This document shows positions 11,941-17,469 of a stretch of DNA of 17,469 bases, piece by piece. Positions within the stretch are counted from its first letter, which is position 1; every line of letters begins with the position of its first letter. The DNA is from an uncultured Clostridia bacterium. Lineage in GTDB: Bacteria > Bacillota > Clostridia > TANB77 > CAG-508. The notes below the pieces were generated by a model that worked only from the letters and a program-made list of their open reading frames with translations, did not search any database and was not told the origin of the DNA. The DNA is taken from the NCBI GenBank assembly GCA_948739805.1, contig CAPYID010000038.1:1-17469 (forward strand), written 5' to 3'. The position numbers were made by a program, and so were the translations under genes.

Positions 11941-14358
11941 TTAAATTTGGCGATTAATATTTCCATTAGTATAATCCTTCCCCTCTAATCGCTCTCCACT
12001 TTTAACTATTTGAATAATATGATTAATAGCAGAAATATCCTCATCAAGAATATCAATTCTAGCAAAATCAATATTCAAATCAGAAGAGGCAAGAGAGGTA
12101 ATCTTAGCATTATAAATAGTAGAAACAGTTTGCACATTATCAGGAATAATCCTCATAGAAAATCCCATTCTATCCTTCAAATAATATTTGTGGCTAGAAT
12201 TACACCTATTAGAACACTCAGGATAACATTGATTAGAAGTCCCAAACAAACAATATTTAATATTCATAAGAGGAATATTTCCATAAACAATTAATTCAGA
12301 AGAAATTCCATTACAGATATTTTCAATATCCAATTTATTAAGCTCAGGTGATAAAGTAATAGTAGAAACTCCCAAATTATTCAACTCGCTTGCAGTATAA
12401 TCATTAAAAACATTTAAAGTATAATTACCAACCAAATCATAATCATCTTTGAATTCTTTTAGCAGTGTAAACATAGATAAATTAGATACAACAAATCCCT
12501 TGATATTATACTTAGACAATGCTAAAGAAATTGAATTCATAAAAATATTCTTATAATTTGTTTTAGTAACAGTAGGCATATATATGTAAGTATTAAACTT
12601 AGAGGTAATAGTAGTCAAGATATTTTCATACTTTGGAAGAGAAAAGTACTTTATAGGAATATATAGACGTTCAACATTTTCTAAATTGTTATAATCAAAA
12701 TCCAAATTCAATATATTTAAAAGAAGAGAAATCTTCTTATACTTAGGCTTTGAAATTGCTACTTCCATTTGCGCATTCTTAAGTTTTAATTCTGTTGGAA
12801 CTCTTATAGAACGTTTTACGACAGAAATTTCTAACTCCTTAAGGACAGCACGTCTTAAAGCATTCAAGCTTGAGACTTTAGGGATATACAAATTTCTATC
12901 TAAATCTATATCAAATTTAGAAAACTCAAAAGGTGTATTTCCAGTTTTCTTAAACTGCTCAATAATTTTTTCCTCAGTAATAGGTTGATTAATTGAATCA
13001 ACAGGATAAATATCAGATGTTATATTAATAATTATATCTTGATAAATACTAGAAGGGTCAATTGCTTTAACCTTTACAGTTACAGGCAAATTCTTCTTAA
13101 TAGTGATTTTGCAAGCCAATAGAATTTTCTTTGACTCAACATTTTGGTAAGTTTTTAATGAAAAATCAGAAAGAGGTTTACTAGATAGTTTGTAAATTTT
13201 GTCACTTAAATGAATATTACCCTTCATTCTTCCTATAGTAACTATTTGACCAGTAGAGGCTTTACGAATATTAGAATTACCAATCATTAATTCAGACACA
13301 GTATATCTAGTATTTTCCTTCTCGAAATTAATAGTATCACCAATTTCAAGAGAATCTGCAAGATTTAATTTTATATGCCCTTTATTAGAATCAAAATTTG
13401 CCACATTTCCTACGTATATCCCAATATTATTTGGTTTATCCTTAAATACTAAATCCTTATTAGGTAAATCGCTAAAATGTCCAGAAGAAAAACCACCTCT
13501 ATTAAATACTTGAAGTAAATCAGAATAATCTTTTGCATCAATTTCAAAATCACCATTTTTATAATACAAATCTATATATTTCCTATAAATTCTAGTAACT
13601 GTTGCAACATATTCAGGACTTTTTAATCTACCTTCAATTTTTAAAGAAGTAACACCAGCATCGATAAGAAAACCTAAATTATCTAAACCACATAAATCAC
13701 GAGGGCTTAACAAATAACCTTTATCAACAACAGTATCATTATCCTCCAACAATTCATAAGGAAGACGGCAGGCTTGGGCACATTTACCACGATTAGCAGA
13801 ACGTCCACCCACCATACTAGAAAATAAACATTGTCCAGAATAAGAAATACAAAGAGCACCATGAACAAAACACTCTATTTCAATATCCGAATTTCTACAT
13901 ATATAACTAATTTCTTCTAGAGAAAGTTCACGGGACAAAATAACTCTAGAAAAACCTAAACGTTCAGCTTGTAAAACGCCTTCTAAATTATGAATAGTCA
14001 TTTGAGTACTAGCATGAACAGGAAGTTTTGGAAAGCTCTTTATTAATATTTTGGCAAGGCCTAAATCTTGAACTATAATAGCATCAACACCAAATTCATA
14101 AGCAAAACTAGCTAAAGACAAAGCAGAATCTAGTTCATTATTTTTAATTAAAGTATTTAGTGCTAAATGAACCTTAACATTTCTAACATGAGCATATTCT
14201 ATAGCTTGTTTAAGTTCATCTAAATTAAAATTTGTAGCACTTGCTCTAGCACTAAAACTAGAGGCTCCTAAATAAACAGCATCAGCACCATTTTGAACGG
14301 CAGCCTTTAAACAATCAAAATTGCCAACAGGGCACAAAAGTTCTATATTATTTTTCAT
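11941..14358 (-). CDS. U32 family peptidase-like protein with DUF3656 (RlhA/TrhP type RNA hydroxylation)
   Basis: An 805-residue protein starting at 14358 behind AAAGGAG. The N-terminal U32 domain (1 to about 310) is a TIM-barrel-like fold beginning IELLCPVGNFDCLKAAVQNG and containing HASTQMTIHN, ECFVHGALCISYSGQCLFSS and RGKCAQACRLPY. Cysteines at about 170, 177, 193 and 223 fit the four Cys proposed to hold an iron-sulfur cluster in U32 RNA-hydroxylation proteins. A DUF3656 (collagenase-like) region occupies about 370-500, and a second barrel-like half follows with a Cys cluster (CLFGTSNQCYPECSNRC). Despite the peptidase name, characterised relatives (RlhA, TrhP) add hydroxyl groups to 23S rRNA C2501 or tRNA U34 using prephenate. 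Its pairing with rluA supports an RNA-modification role. Confidence 0.92.
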   Translation of the reverse strand: MKNNIELLCPVGNFDCLKAAVQNGADAVYLGASSFSARASATNFNLDELKQAIEYAHVRNVKVHLALNTLIKNNELDSALSLASFAYEFGVDAIIVQDLGLAKILIKSFPKLPVHASTQMTIHNLEGVLQAERLGFSRVILSRELSLEEISYICRNSDIEIECFVHGALCISYSGQCLFSSMVGGRSANRGKCAQACRLPYELLEDNDTVVDKGYLLSPRDLCGLDNLGFLIDAGVTSLKIEGRLKSPEYVATVTRIYRKYIDLYYKNGDFEIDAKDYSDLLQVFNRGGFSSGHFSDLPNKDLVFKDKPNNIGIYVGNVANFDSNKGHIKLNLADSLEIGDTINFEKENTRYTVSELMIGNSNIRKASTGQIVTIGRMKGNIHLSDKIYKLSSKPLSDFSLKTYQNVESKKILLACKITIKKNLPVTVKVKAIDPSSIYQDIIINITSDIYPVDSINQPITEEKIIEQFKKTGNTPFEFSKFDIDLDRNLYIPKVSSLNALRRAVLKELEISVVKRSIRVPTELKLKNAQMEVAISKPKYKKISLLLNILNLDFDYNNLENVERLYIPIKYFSLPKYENILTTITSKFNTYIYMPTVTKTNYKNIFMNSISLALSKYNIKGFVVSNLSMFTLLKEFKDDYDLVGNYTLNVFNDYTASELNNLGVSTITLSPELNKLDIENICNGISSELIVYGNIPLMNIKYCLFGTSNQCYPECSNRCNSSHKYYLKDRMGFSMRIIPDNVQTVSTIYNAKITSLASSDLNIDFARIDILDEDISAINHIIQIVKSGERLEGKDYTNGNINRQI

Positions 14359-14393
14359 ATTTTATTAACTCCTTTGTATCATTTACGTTCCAT

Positions 14394-14423
14394 ATTATAT
14401 CACAAATAAATATTTTATTACAA
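14394..14423 (-). promoter_or_regulatory. Promoter of the U32-rluA operon
   Basis: On the minus strand, -35 TTGTAA (14423-14418) and -10 TATAAT (14399-14394) with an 18-bp spacer, about 35 bp before the start codon. Confidence 0.65.
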
Positions 14424-14489
14424 TTTAAGATATAAATAATTATAATATTACACTATAAAAAATTTCAAATAAATTGTAGCATAAATTTG

Positions 14490-14499
14490 TGAACGTTCA
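14490..14499. promoter_or_regulatory. 10-bp palindrome in the divergent control region
   Basis: TGAACGTTCA is a perfect palindrome 38 bp upstream of the Cys/Gly-rich gene, in the region between divergent transcription units. It could be a repressor site; no well-formed sigma-A promoter for the downstream gene is visible, so that gene may use a sporulation sigma factor. Confidence 0.3.
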
Positions 14500-14536
14500 T
14501 AGTATATTATATGAAAATTTAAAGGAGGGTGATATT

Positions 14537-14713
14537 ATGCCAGAAGAGCAAAGAAATTGTGGATGTAATCAAAATAATAATAACAATGGATGTGGATGCT
14601 GTGGAGGATTAGGAAACCTATTTGGTGGAAACTGTTGTGGAGACTCTGAAATACTATTCTTTATAATAATATTCCTATTATTATTCACAAACTTCGGTTG
14701 TTGTGGAAGATAA
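14537..14713 (+). CDS. Small Cys/Gly/Asn-rich protein with one membrane segment
   Basis: 58 residues from the ATG at 14537, 8 bp after AGGAGGG. The first half is NCGCNQNNNNNGCGCCGGLG with further Cys (GGNCCGDSE). The second half is a strongly hydrophobic helix (ILFFIIIFLLLFTNF) ending in GCCGR. Short proteins of this build occur in spore-forming Firmicutes and resemble the small YjcZ-like sporulation/coat proteins, but I cannot assign a family. The gene is monocistronic between the U32 promoter and pgi and is followed by a GC-rich hairpin. Confidence 0.7.
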   Translation: MPEEQRNCGCNQNNNNNGCGCCGGLGNLFGGNCCGDSEILFFIIIFLLLFTNFGCCGR

Positions 14714-14737
14714 GATATCTGTTAATGAGGAAGCAGT

Positions 14738-14754
14738 GGCGCCCTTTGGGCGCC
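14738..14754. terminator. GC-rich hairpin after the Cys/Gly-rich gene
   Basis: GGCGCCC TTT GGGCGCC, a perfect 7-bp stem in very AT-rich DNA. A T-poor tail (CGTTTAC) makes it an imperfect terminator. A sister hairpin lies after pgi (16241-16257). Confidence 0.6.
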
Positions 14755-14810
14755 CGTTTACATTGAACGATGCCCCATTAAAATTATAGTATAGAACAAT
14801 AAAAATCCAA

Positions 14811-14839
14811 TTGACAACAAAAAAATAAAATGATATAAA
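14811..14839 (+). promoter_or_regulatory. Promoter of pgi
   Basis: Perfect -35 TTGACA (14811-14816) and -10 TATAAA (14834-14839), 17-bp spacer, 25 bp upstream of the start codon. Confidence 0.8.
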
Positions 14840-14864
14840 ATATATGGAAAGGGATGATTAAACA

Positions 14865-16160
14865 ATGTCAAATATAAAGGTAAGATTTGAAAACACTGGA
14901 ATAGAAATGAGAAAAGTAGTAGAATATCAAGAAAAAGTAGAAAAGATAGACAAAGAAATTAGAGAAAACTCATTAAAACCAGAAGAATTTTTAGGATGGA
15001 TAGACTTACCAACAAACTATGATAAAGAAGAATTTGAAAGAATAAAGAAATCAGCAGAAACAATAAGGAGCAATTCAAAAGTCTTTATATGTATAGGAAT
15101 AGGAGGATCATACTTAGGTGCAAGAGCAGTTATAGAAGCTATAAAAAATGGGTTTTATAATCCAAATTCAAATGAACCACAAATACTTTATGCAGGAAAC
15201 AATTTAAGCTCTACATATATAGCAGAAATGATAGAAGCAATAGGAGATAAAGACATATCAATAAATGTAATATCAAAATCAGGAACAACAACAGAGCCAG
15301 CTATTGCATTTAGAATATTTAGGGAATTTTTAGAAAACAAATATGGACTAGAAGAAGCAAGAAAAAGGATATATGTAACAACAGACAAAGAAAAAGGAGC
15401 ATTAAAACAATTAGCAAATGACGAAGGATATGAAACATTTGTAGTTCCAGACAATATAGGAGGAAGATACTCAGTTTTAACAGCAGTAGGGTTATTGCCA
15501 ATAGCAGTTGCTGGAATAGACATAGATGAACTAATGAATGGAGCAAGAATAGCACAAAACAAATACATAGAGCCAAATTTAAAATATAATGAATGTTACC
15601 AATATGCAGTAACAAGAAATATCTTATATGATGAAGGAAAAGAAATCGAAATACTAGCAAACTATAATCCAAAATTACACTATTTTGTAGAGTGGTGGAA
15701 GCAATTATTTGGAGAGAGTGAAGGAAAAGAAGAAAAGGGAATATTCCCAGCAGGAGTAGATTTTACAACAGACTTACACTCAATGGGTCAATACATACAA
15801 CAAGGACAAAGAAATCTAATGGAAACAGTAATAAATGTAGTAAATCCAGCTATAGATATAGAAATAAAACCAGATGAAGACAATTTAGACGGAATGAACT
15901 TTGTAGCAGGAAAAACAGTAGATTATGTATGTAAAAAAGCAATGGAAGGAACAGTAGAAGCACATGTAAAAGGAGGAGTACCAAACATAATAATAGACAT
16001 AGAGAAATTAGATGCAGCTACGATAGGAAACTTAATATACTTTTTTGAATTATCATGTGCAATATCTGGAAAAATACTAGGAGTAAACCCATTTAATCAA
16101 CCTGGAGTAGAGGAATATAAGAAAAATATGTTTAGATTATTAGGAAAACCAGGATATTAG
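14865..16160 (+). CDS. pgi: Glucose-6-phosphate isomerase
   Basis: A 431-residue cytoplasmic enzyme interconverting glucose 6-phosphate and fructose 6-phosphate, the second step of glycolysis. It starts at ATG 14865 after GGAAAGGGATG. Diagnostic segments are FICIGIGGSYLGARAVIEAI (about 74-93), the phosphate-binding ISKSGTTTEPAIAFR (about 138-152), the family signature DNIGGRYSVLTAVGLLP (about 196-212), the catalytic-Glu region LFGESEGKE, TTDLHSMGQYIQQGQR, and VNPFNQPGVEEYKKN with the base-region Lys near the C-terminus. Length is slightly below the usual 440-450 of Firmicutes enzymes but nothing is missing. It has its own strong promoter. Confidence 0.97.
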   Translation: MSNIKVRFENTGIEMRKVVEYQEKVEKIDKEIRENSLKPEEFLGWIDLPTNYDKEEFERIKKSAETIRSNSKVFICIGIGGSYLGARAVIEAIKNGFYNPNSNEPQILYAGNNLSSTYIAEMIEAIGDKDISINVISKSGTTTEPAIAFRIFREFLENKYGLEEARKRIYVTTDKEKGALKQLANDEGYETFVVPDNIGGRYSVLTAVGLLPIAVAGIDIDELMNGARIAQNKYIEPNLKYNECYQYAVTRNILYDEGKEIEILANYNPKLHYFVEWWKQLFGESEGKEEKGIFPAGVDFTTDLHSMGQYIQQGQRNLMETVINVVNPAIDIEIKPDEDNLDGMNFVAGKTVDYVCKKAMEGTVEAHVKGGVPNIIIDIEKLDAATIGNLIYFFELSCAISGKILGVNPFNQPGVEEYKKNMFRLLGKPGY

Positions 16161-16240
16161 ATTGAAAAATAATTGGTAACAATTCTTTTCCAATCTACAT
16201 TTGCGATTTACAAAATAATAGTATTGAAAATAATTGTAGT

Positions 16241-16257
16241 GACGCCCTTTGGGCGTC
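16241..16257. terminator. GC-rich hairpin after pgi
   Basis: GACGCCC TTT GGGCGTC, a 7-bp stem with the same loop as 14738-14754. One base pair has changed on both sides (G-C to A-T), so pairing is conserved. Confidence 0.6.
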
Positions 16258-16302
16258 CGCTAAAAATCACAATGAAATATAAAAAATATATGAGGAGAAG
16301 AA

Positions 16303-16782
16303 ATGCTAACAATAAACATACTATGTGTAGGAAAAATCAAAGAAAACTATTTAAAAGAAGCAATAAATGAATACAGCAAAAGACTATCAAAATACTGCAA
16401 TTTAAACATAATAGAAGTATCAGACGAAAGAGTTCCAGACAAAACCAGTGAAGCAATAATAAAAAATATAAAAGATAAAGAAGCAGATAAAATGTTAGCT
16501 TACTTAAAAAAAAATACATATTGTATATCGTTAGACTTAAAAGGAAAACAAGTAACATCAGAGGAATTTGCAAAAAGAATCGAGCAGATTTCAAATACTA
16601 ACAGTTCAATAACATTTATAATAGGAGGGACACTAGGAATAGGAGAAGAAATACTAAACACATCAAAAGAGAAAATATGTTTTTCAAAAATGACATTCCC
16701 ACATCAGCTAATAAGGGTATTTTTACTTGAACAGATATTTAGAGCATTTAAAATATGTAATAATGAAACATATCATAGATAA
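16303..16782 (+). CDS. rlmH: RlmH, 23S rRNA (pseudouridine1915-N3)-methyltransferase
   Basis: This 159-residue SPOUT-class methyltransferase methylates pseudouridine 1915 in helix 69 of 23S rRNA with S-adenosylmethionine. The start at 16303 follows AGGAGA by 5 bp. It begins ITINILCVGKIK-like (LTINILCVGKIKENY), the SAM-binding knot has SITFIIGGTLGIGEE (usual form IGGSLGLS), and the C-terminus is MTFPHQLIRVFLLEQIFRAFKICNNETYHR, a highly conserved block ending in the Tyr-His-Arg/Lys tail. Full family length. It is separated from pgi by 140 bp and a hairpin, so probably transcribed independently or by read-through. Confidence 0.96.
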   Translation: MLTINILCVGKIKENYLKEAINEYSKRLSKYCNLNIIEVSDERVPDKTSEAIIKNIKDKEADKMLAYLKKNTYCISLDLKGKQVTSEEFAKRIEQISNTNSSITFIIGGTLGIGEEILNTSKEKICFSKMTFPHQLIRVFLLEQIFRAFKICNNETYHR

Positions 16783-16822
16783 AAAAACAATATAGAATAC
16801 TACAAAAGTTTAAATATTGCTA

Positions 16823-16851
16823 TTTACAAAAACAGAAAAAGATGTTAATAT
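16823..16851 (+). promoter_or_regulatory. Possible promoter of the tRNA region
   Basis: -35 TTTACA (16823-16828) and -10 TAATAT (16846-16851), 17-bp spacer, about 78 bp before the first tRNA-like sequence. Confidence 0.4.
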
Positions 16852-16928
16852 ATTTAAGTAATAAACATAGTAATGTAGCAACATATAGGATTTAAAATCC
16901 AATTTATAAAAAATTTAATTTTAGATAT

Positions 16929-17071
16929 GCAGGTGTGGTGGAATTGGTAGACGCGATAGACTCAAAATCTAAATGGATTTTTAAATATGTAAATCCTAAA
17001 TATATTGAAAATAGTAATGTTTAGATATTTGCTAGTGCCGAAATTAGTTCCAACATCTAACAAATATCTAA
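16929..17071 (+). pseudogene. Broken tRNA-Leu (5' half only, anticodon CAA)
   Basis: The sequence from 16929 has a tRNA-Leu acceptor 5' strand (GCAGGTG), D-arm (GGTGGAATTGGTAGACGCG) and an anticodon loop CTCAAAA (16961-16967, anticodon CAA). After 16971 the tRNA is lost: AT-rich DNA with a hairpin GGATTT/AAATCC (16976-16996) follows, no CACCTGC acceptor partner exists, and no normal T-arm is present. CTAGTGCCGAAA at 17032-17043 resembles the sequence after the anticodon stem in Leu tRNAs, suggesting an insertion of about 60 bp plus decay. An 11-bp perfect inverted repeat TTAGATATTTG (17021-17031) / CAAATATCTAA (17061-17071) surrounds that part. Confidence 0.6.
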
Positions 17072-17107
17072 CATAATTGTAAAACGCCTAACTTTTATAA
17101 AATATAT

Positions 17108-17190
17108 GTCGATGTGGCGAAATTGGTATACGCACAGGTCTCAAAAACCTGCGGGAAACCATGTGGGTTCGATTCCCACCATCGACACCA
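17108..17190 (+). tRNA. tRNA-Leu (CAA)
   Basis: A complete class II tRNA: acceptor GTCGATG (17108-17114) with CATCGAC (17180-17186), discriminator A and encoded CCA (17188-17190). The anticodon stem CAGGT (17135-17139) / ACCTG (17147-17151) holds the loop CTCAAAA with anticodon CAA (17142-17144), which reads UUG. A short variable arm (GG GAAA CC) follows, then the T-arm GTGGG TTCGATT CCCAC. Confidence 0.95.
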
Positions 17191-17230
17191 ACGACGTATC
17201 TGTTCGAACTAATAGAACAGAATTGATACA

Positions 17231-17270
17231 AAAATCATTCAGTACATACAAAATGGATGATTTTTTTCTT
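17231..17270 (+). terminator. Terminator after tRNA-Leu
   Basis: AAAATCATTC (17231-17240) pairs with GGATGATTTT (17255-17264), one G-T pair, followed by TTTCTT. A smaller hairpin GTATCTGTTC...GAACAGAATTGATAC lies just before it (about 17195-17228). Confidence 0.75.
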
Positions 17271-17295
17271 TTACAAAAAAGCATTGTCTTGCAGA

Positions 17296-17376
17296 GCCCC
17301 CGAGTTTTGAATGTAGGTCAAAACTCATAGGGGGTTAGGACTTATGGCAAAGCCAAAGTCCTGTGCTACAAAGAAA
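17296..17376 (+). ncRNA. Stable double hairpin upstream of the intron end, function unknown
   Basis: CCCCC GAGTTTTGA (17298-17311) pairs with TCAAAACTC ATA GGGGG (about 17319-17335), an interrupted 14-bp stem, followed at once by AGGACTT (about 17337-17343) paired with AAGTCCT (about 17355-17361) enclosing GGC AAA GCC. Such stacked helices in AT-rich DNA suggest a functional RNA or leader. An ATG at 17344 opens only a 22-codon frame (MAKPKSCATKKIQINGATGF). I cannot name the element. Confidence 0.4.
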
Positions 17377-17423
17377 ATTCAAATTAATGGAGCAACAGGC
17401 TTTATTGGGTAGGTACTATGAAC

Positions 17424-17469
17424 GTGCGCCAGTTAGGTGTTTAATATATAGTAGGTGGAAATCCTATCT
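17424..17469 (+). mobile_element. 5' end of a second group II intron (LtrB-like), cut by the window end
   Basis: GTGCGCCAGTTAGGTG (17424-17439) followed by TTTAATATATAGTAGG closely resembles the 5' end of group IIA introns such as Ll.LtrB (GTGCGCCCAGATAGGGTG). Only 46 nt are in the window, so the call rests on the first domain I bases alone. Confidence 0.45.

Noticed and set aside
12010..12294. Plus-strand reading frame of 94 codons
   Set aside because: It lies entirely inside the U32 gene on the other strand, has no RBS, and shows low-complexity Asn/Ile/Arg composition.
16173..16370. Plus-strand reading frame between pgi and rlmH
   Set aside because: It runs through the GC-rich hairpin and into rlmH in another frame, and has no RBS.
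17106..17330. Plus-strand reading frame of 74 codons at the end of the window
   Set aside because: It is the translation of tRNA-Leu(CAA) and its terminator.

Overview
The window is AT-rich, low-GC Gram-positive DNA, most likely from a gut-type member of the Clostridia. The evidence is strong AGGAGG ribosome binding sites, TTGACA/TATAAT promoters, AGA/ATA-rich codon use, and a backbone of DUF1540, U32-peptidase/DUF3656, pgi and rlmH genes. The right half (about 9.1-17.2 kb) is ordinary chromosome. The left half is a pile-up of mobile DNA inside one peroxiredoxin gene.

Layout. Positions 1 to about 3876 are the right part of element 1, whose left end lies outside the window. It holds a gene with a possible Cys-His-Asp triad, five tandem units of paired AAGTGAG repeats, a structured RNA whose helices interleave like a group I intron core, a 67-residue orphan gene and an intact large serine recombinase. 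A 124-bp scrap of peroxiredoxin (3877-4000) follows. Element 2 (about 3989-8620, 4.6 kb) sits in the same gene. Its ends can be reconstructed: an 11-bp inverted repeat surrounds a 22-bp core shared with the target, and removing the element rejoins the peroxiredoxin frame. It carries an unknown 131-residue gene, a decayed MNT/HepT toxin-antitoxin pair, an Abi_2/AbiF-like HEPN gene preceded by its own small RNA, a second diverged copy of that RNA, another structured RNA and a frameshifted large serine recombinase. The peroxiredoxin 3' half resumes at 8621.

Backbone. A DUF1540 gene (+) and an rluA-U32 pair (-) converge on a hairpin terminator. A group IIC intron with a dead maturase gene is inserted directly beside that terminator. 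Divergent from the U32 gene are a small Cys/Gly-rich membrane peptide gene, pgi and rlmH. A broken tRNA-Leu, an intact tRNA-Leu(CAA), a strong hairpin region and what looks like the 5' end of a second, LtrB-like group II intron close the window.

The most interesting system is the AbiF-like HEPN protein with a promoter-driven, terminator-ended RNA just upstream. The two copies of this RNA keep a 7-bp helix through paired changes and keep the same 12-nt loop, and the loop motif recurs in the terminator hairpin of the intact copy. This looks like an RNA-antitoxin toxin-antitoxin/abortive-infection module carried by a small serine-recombinase element.
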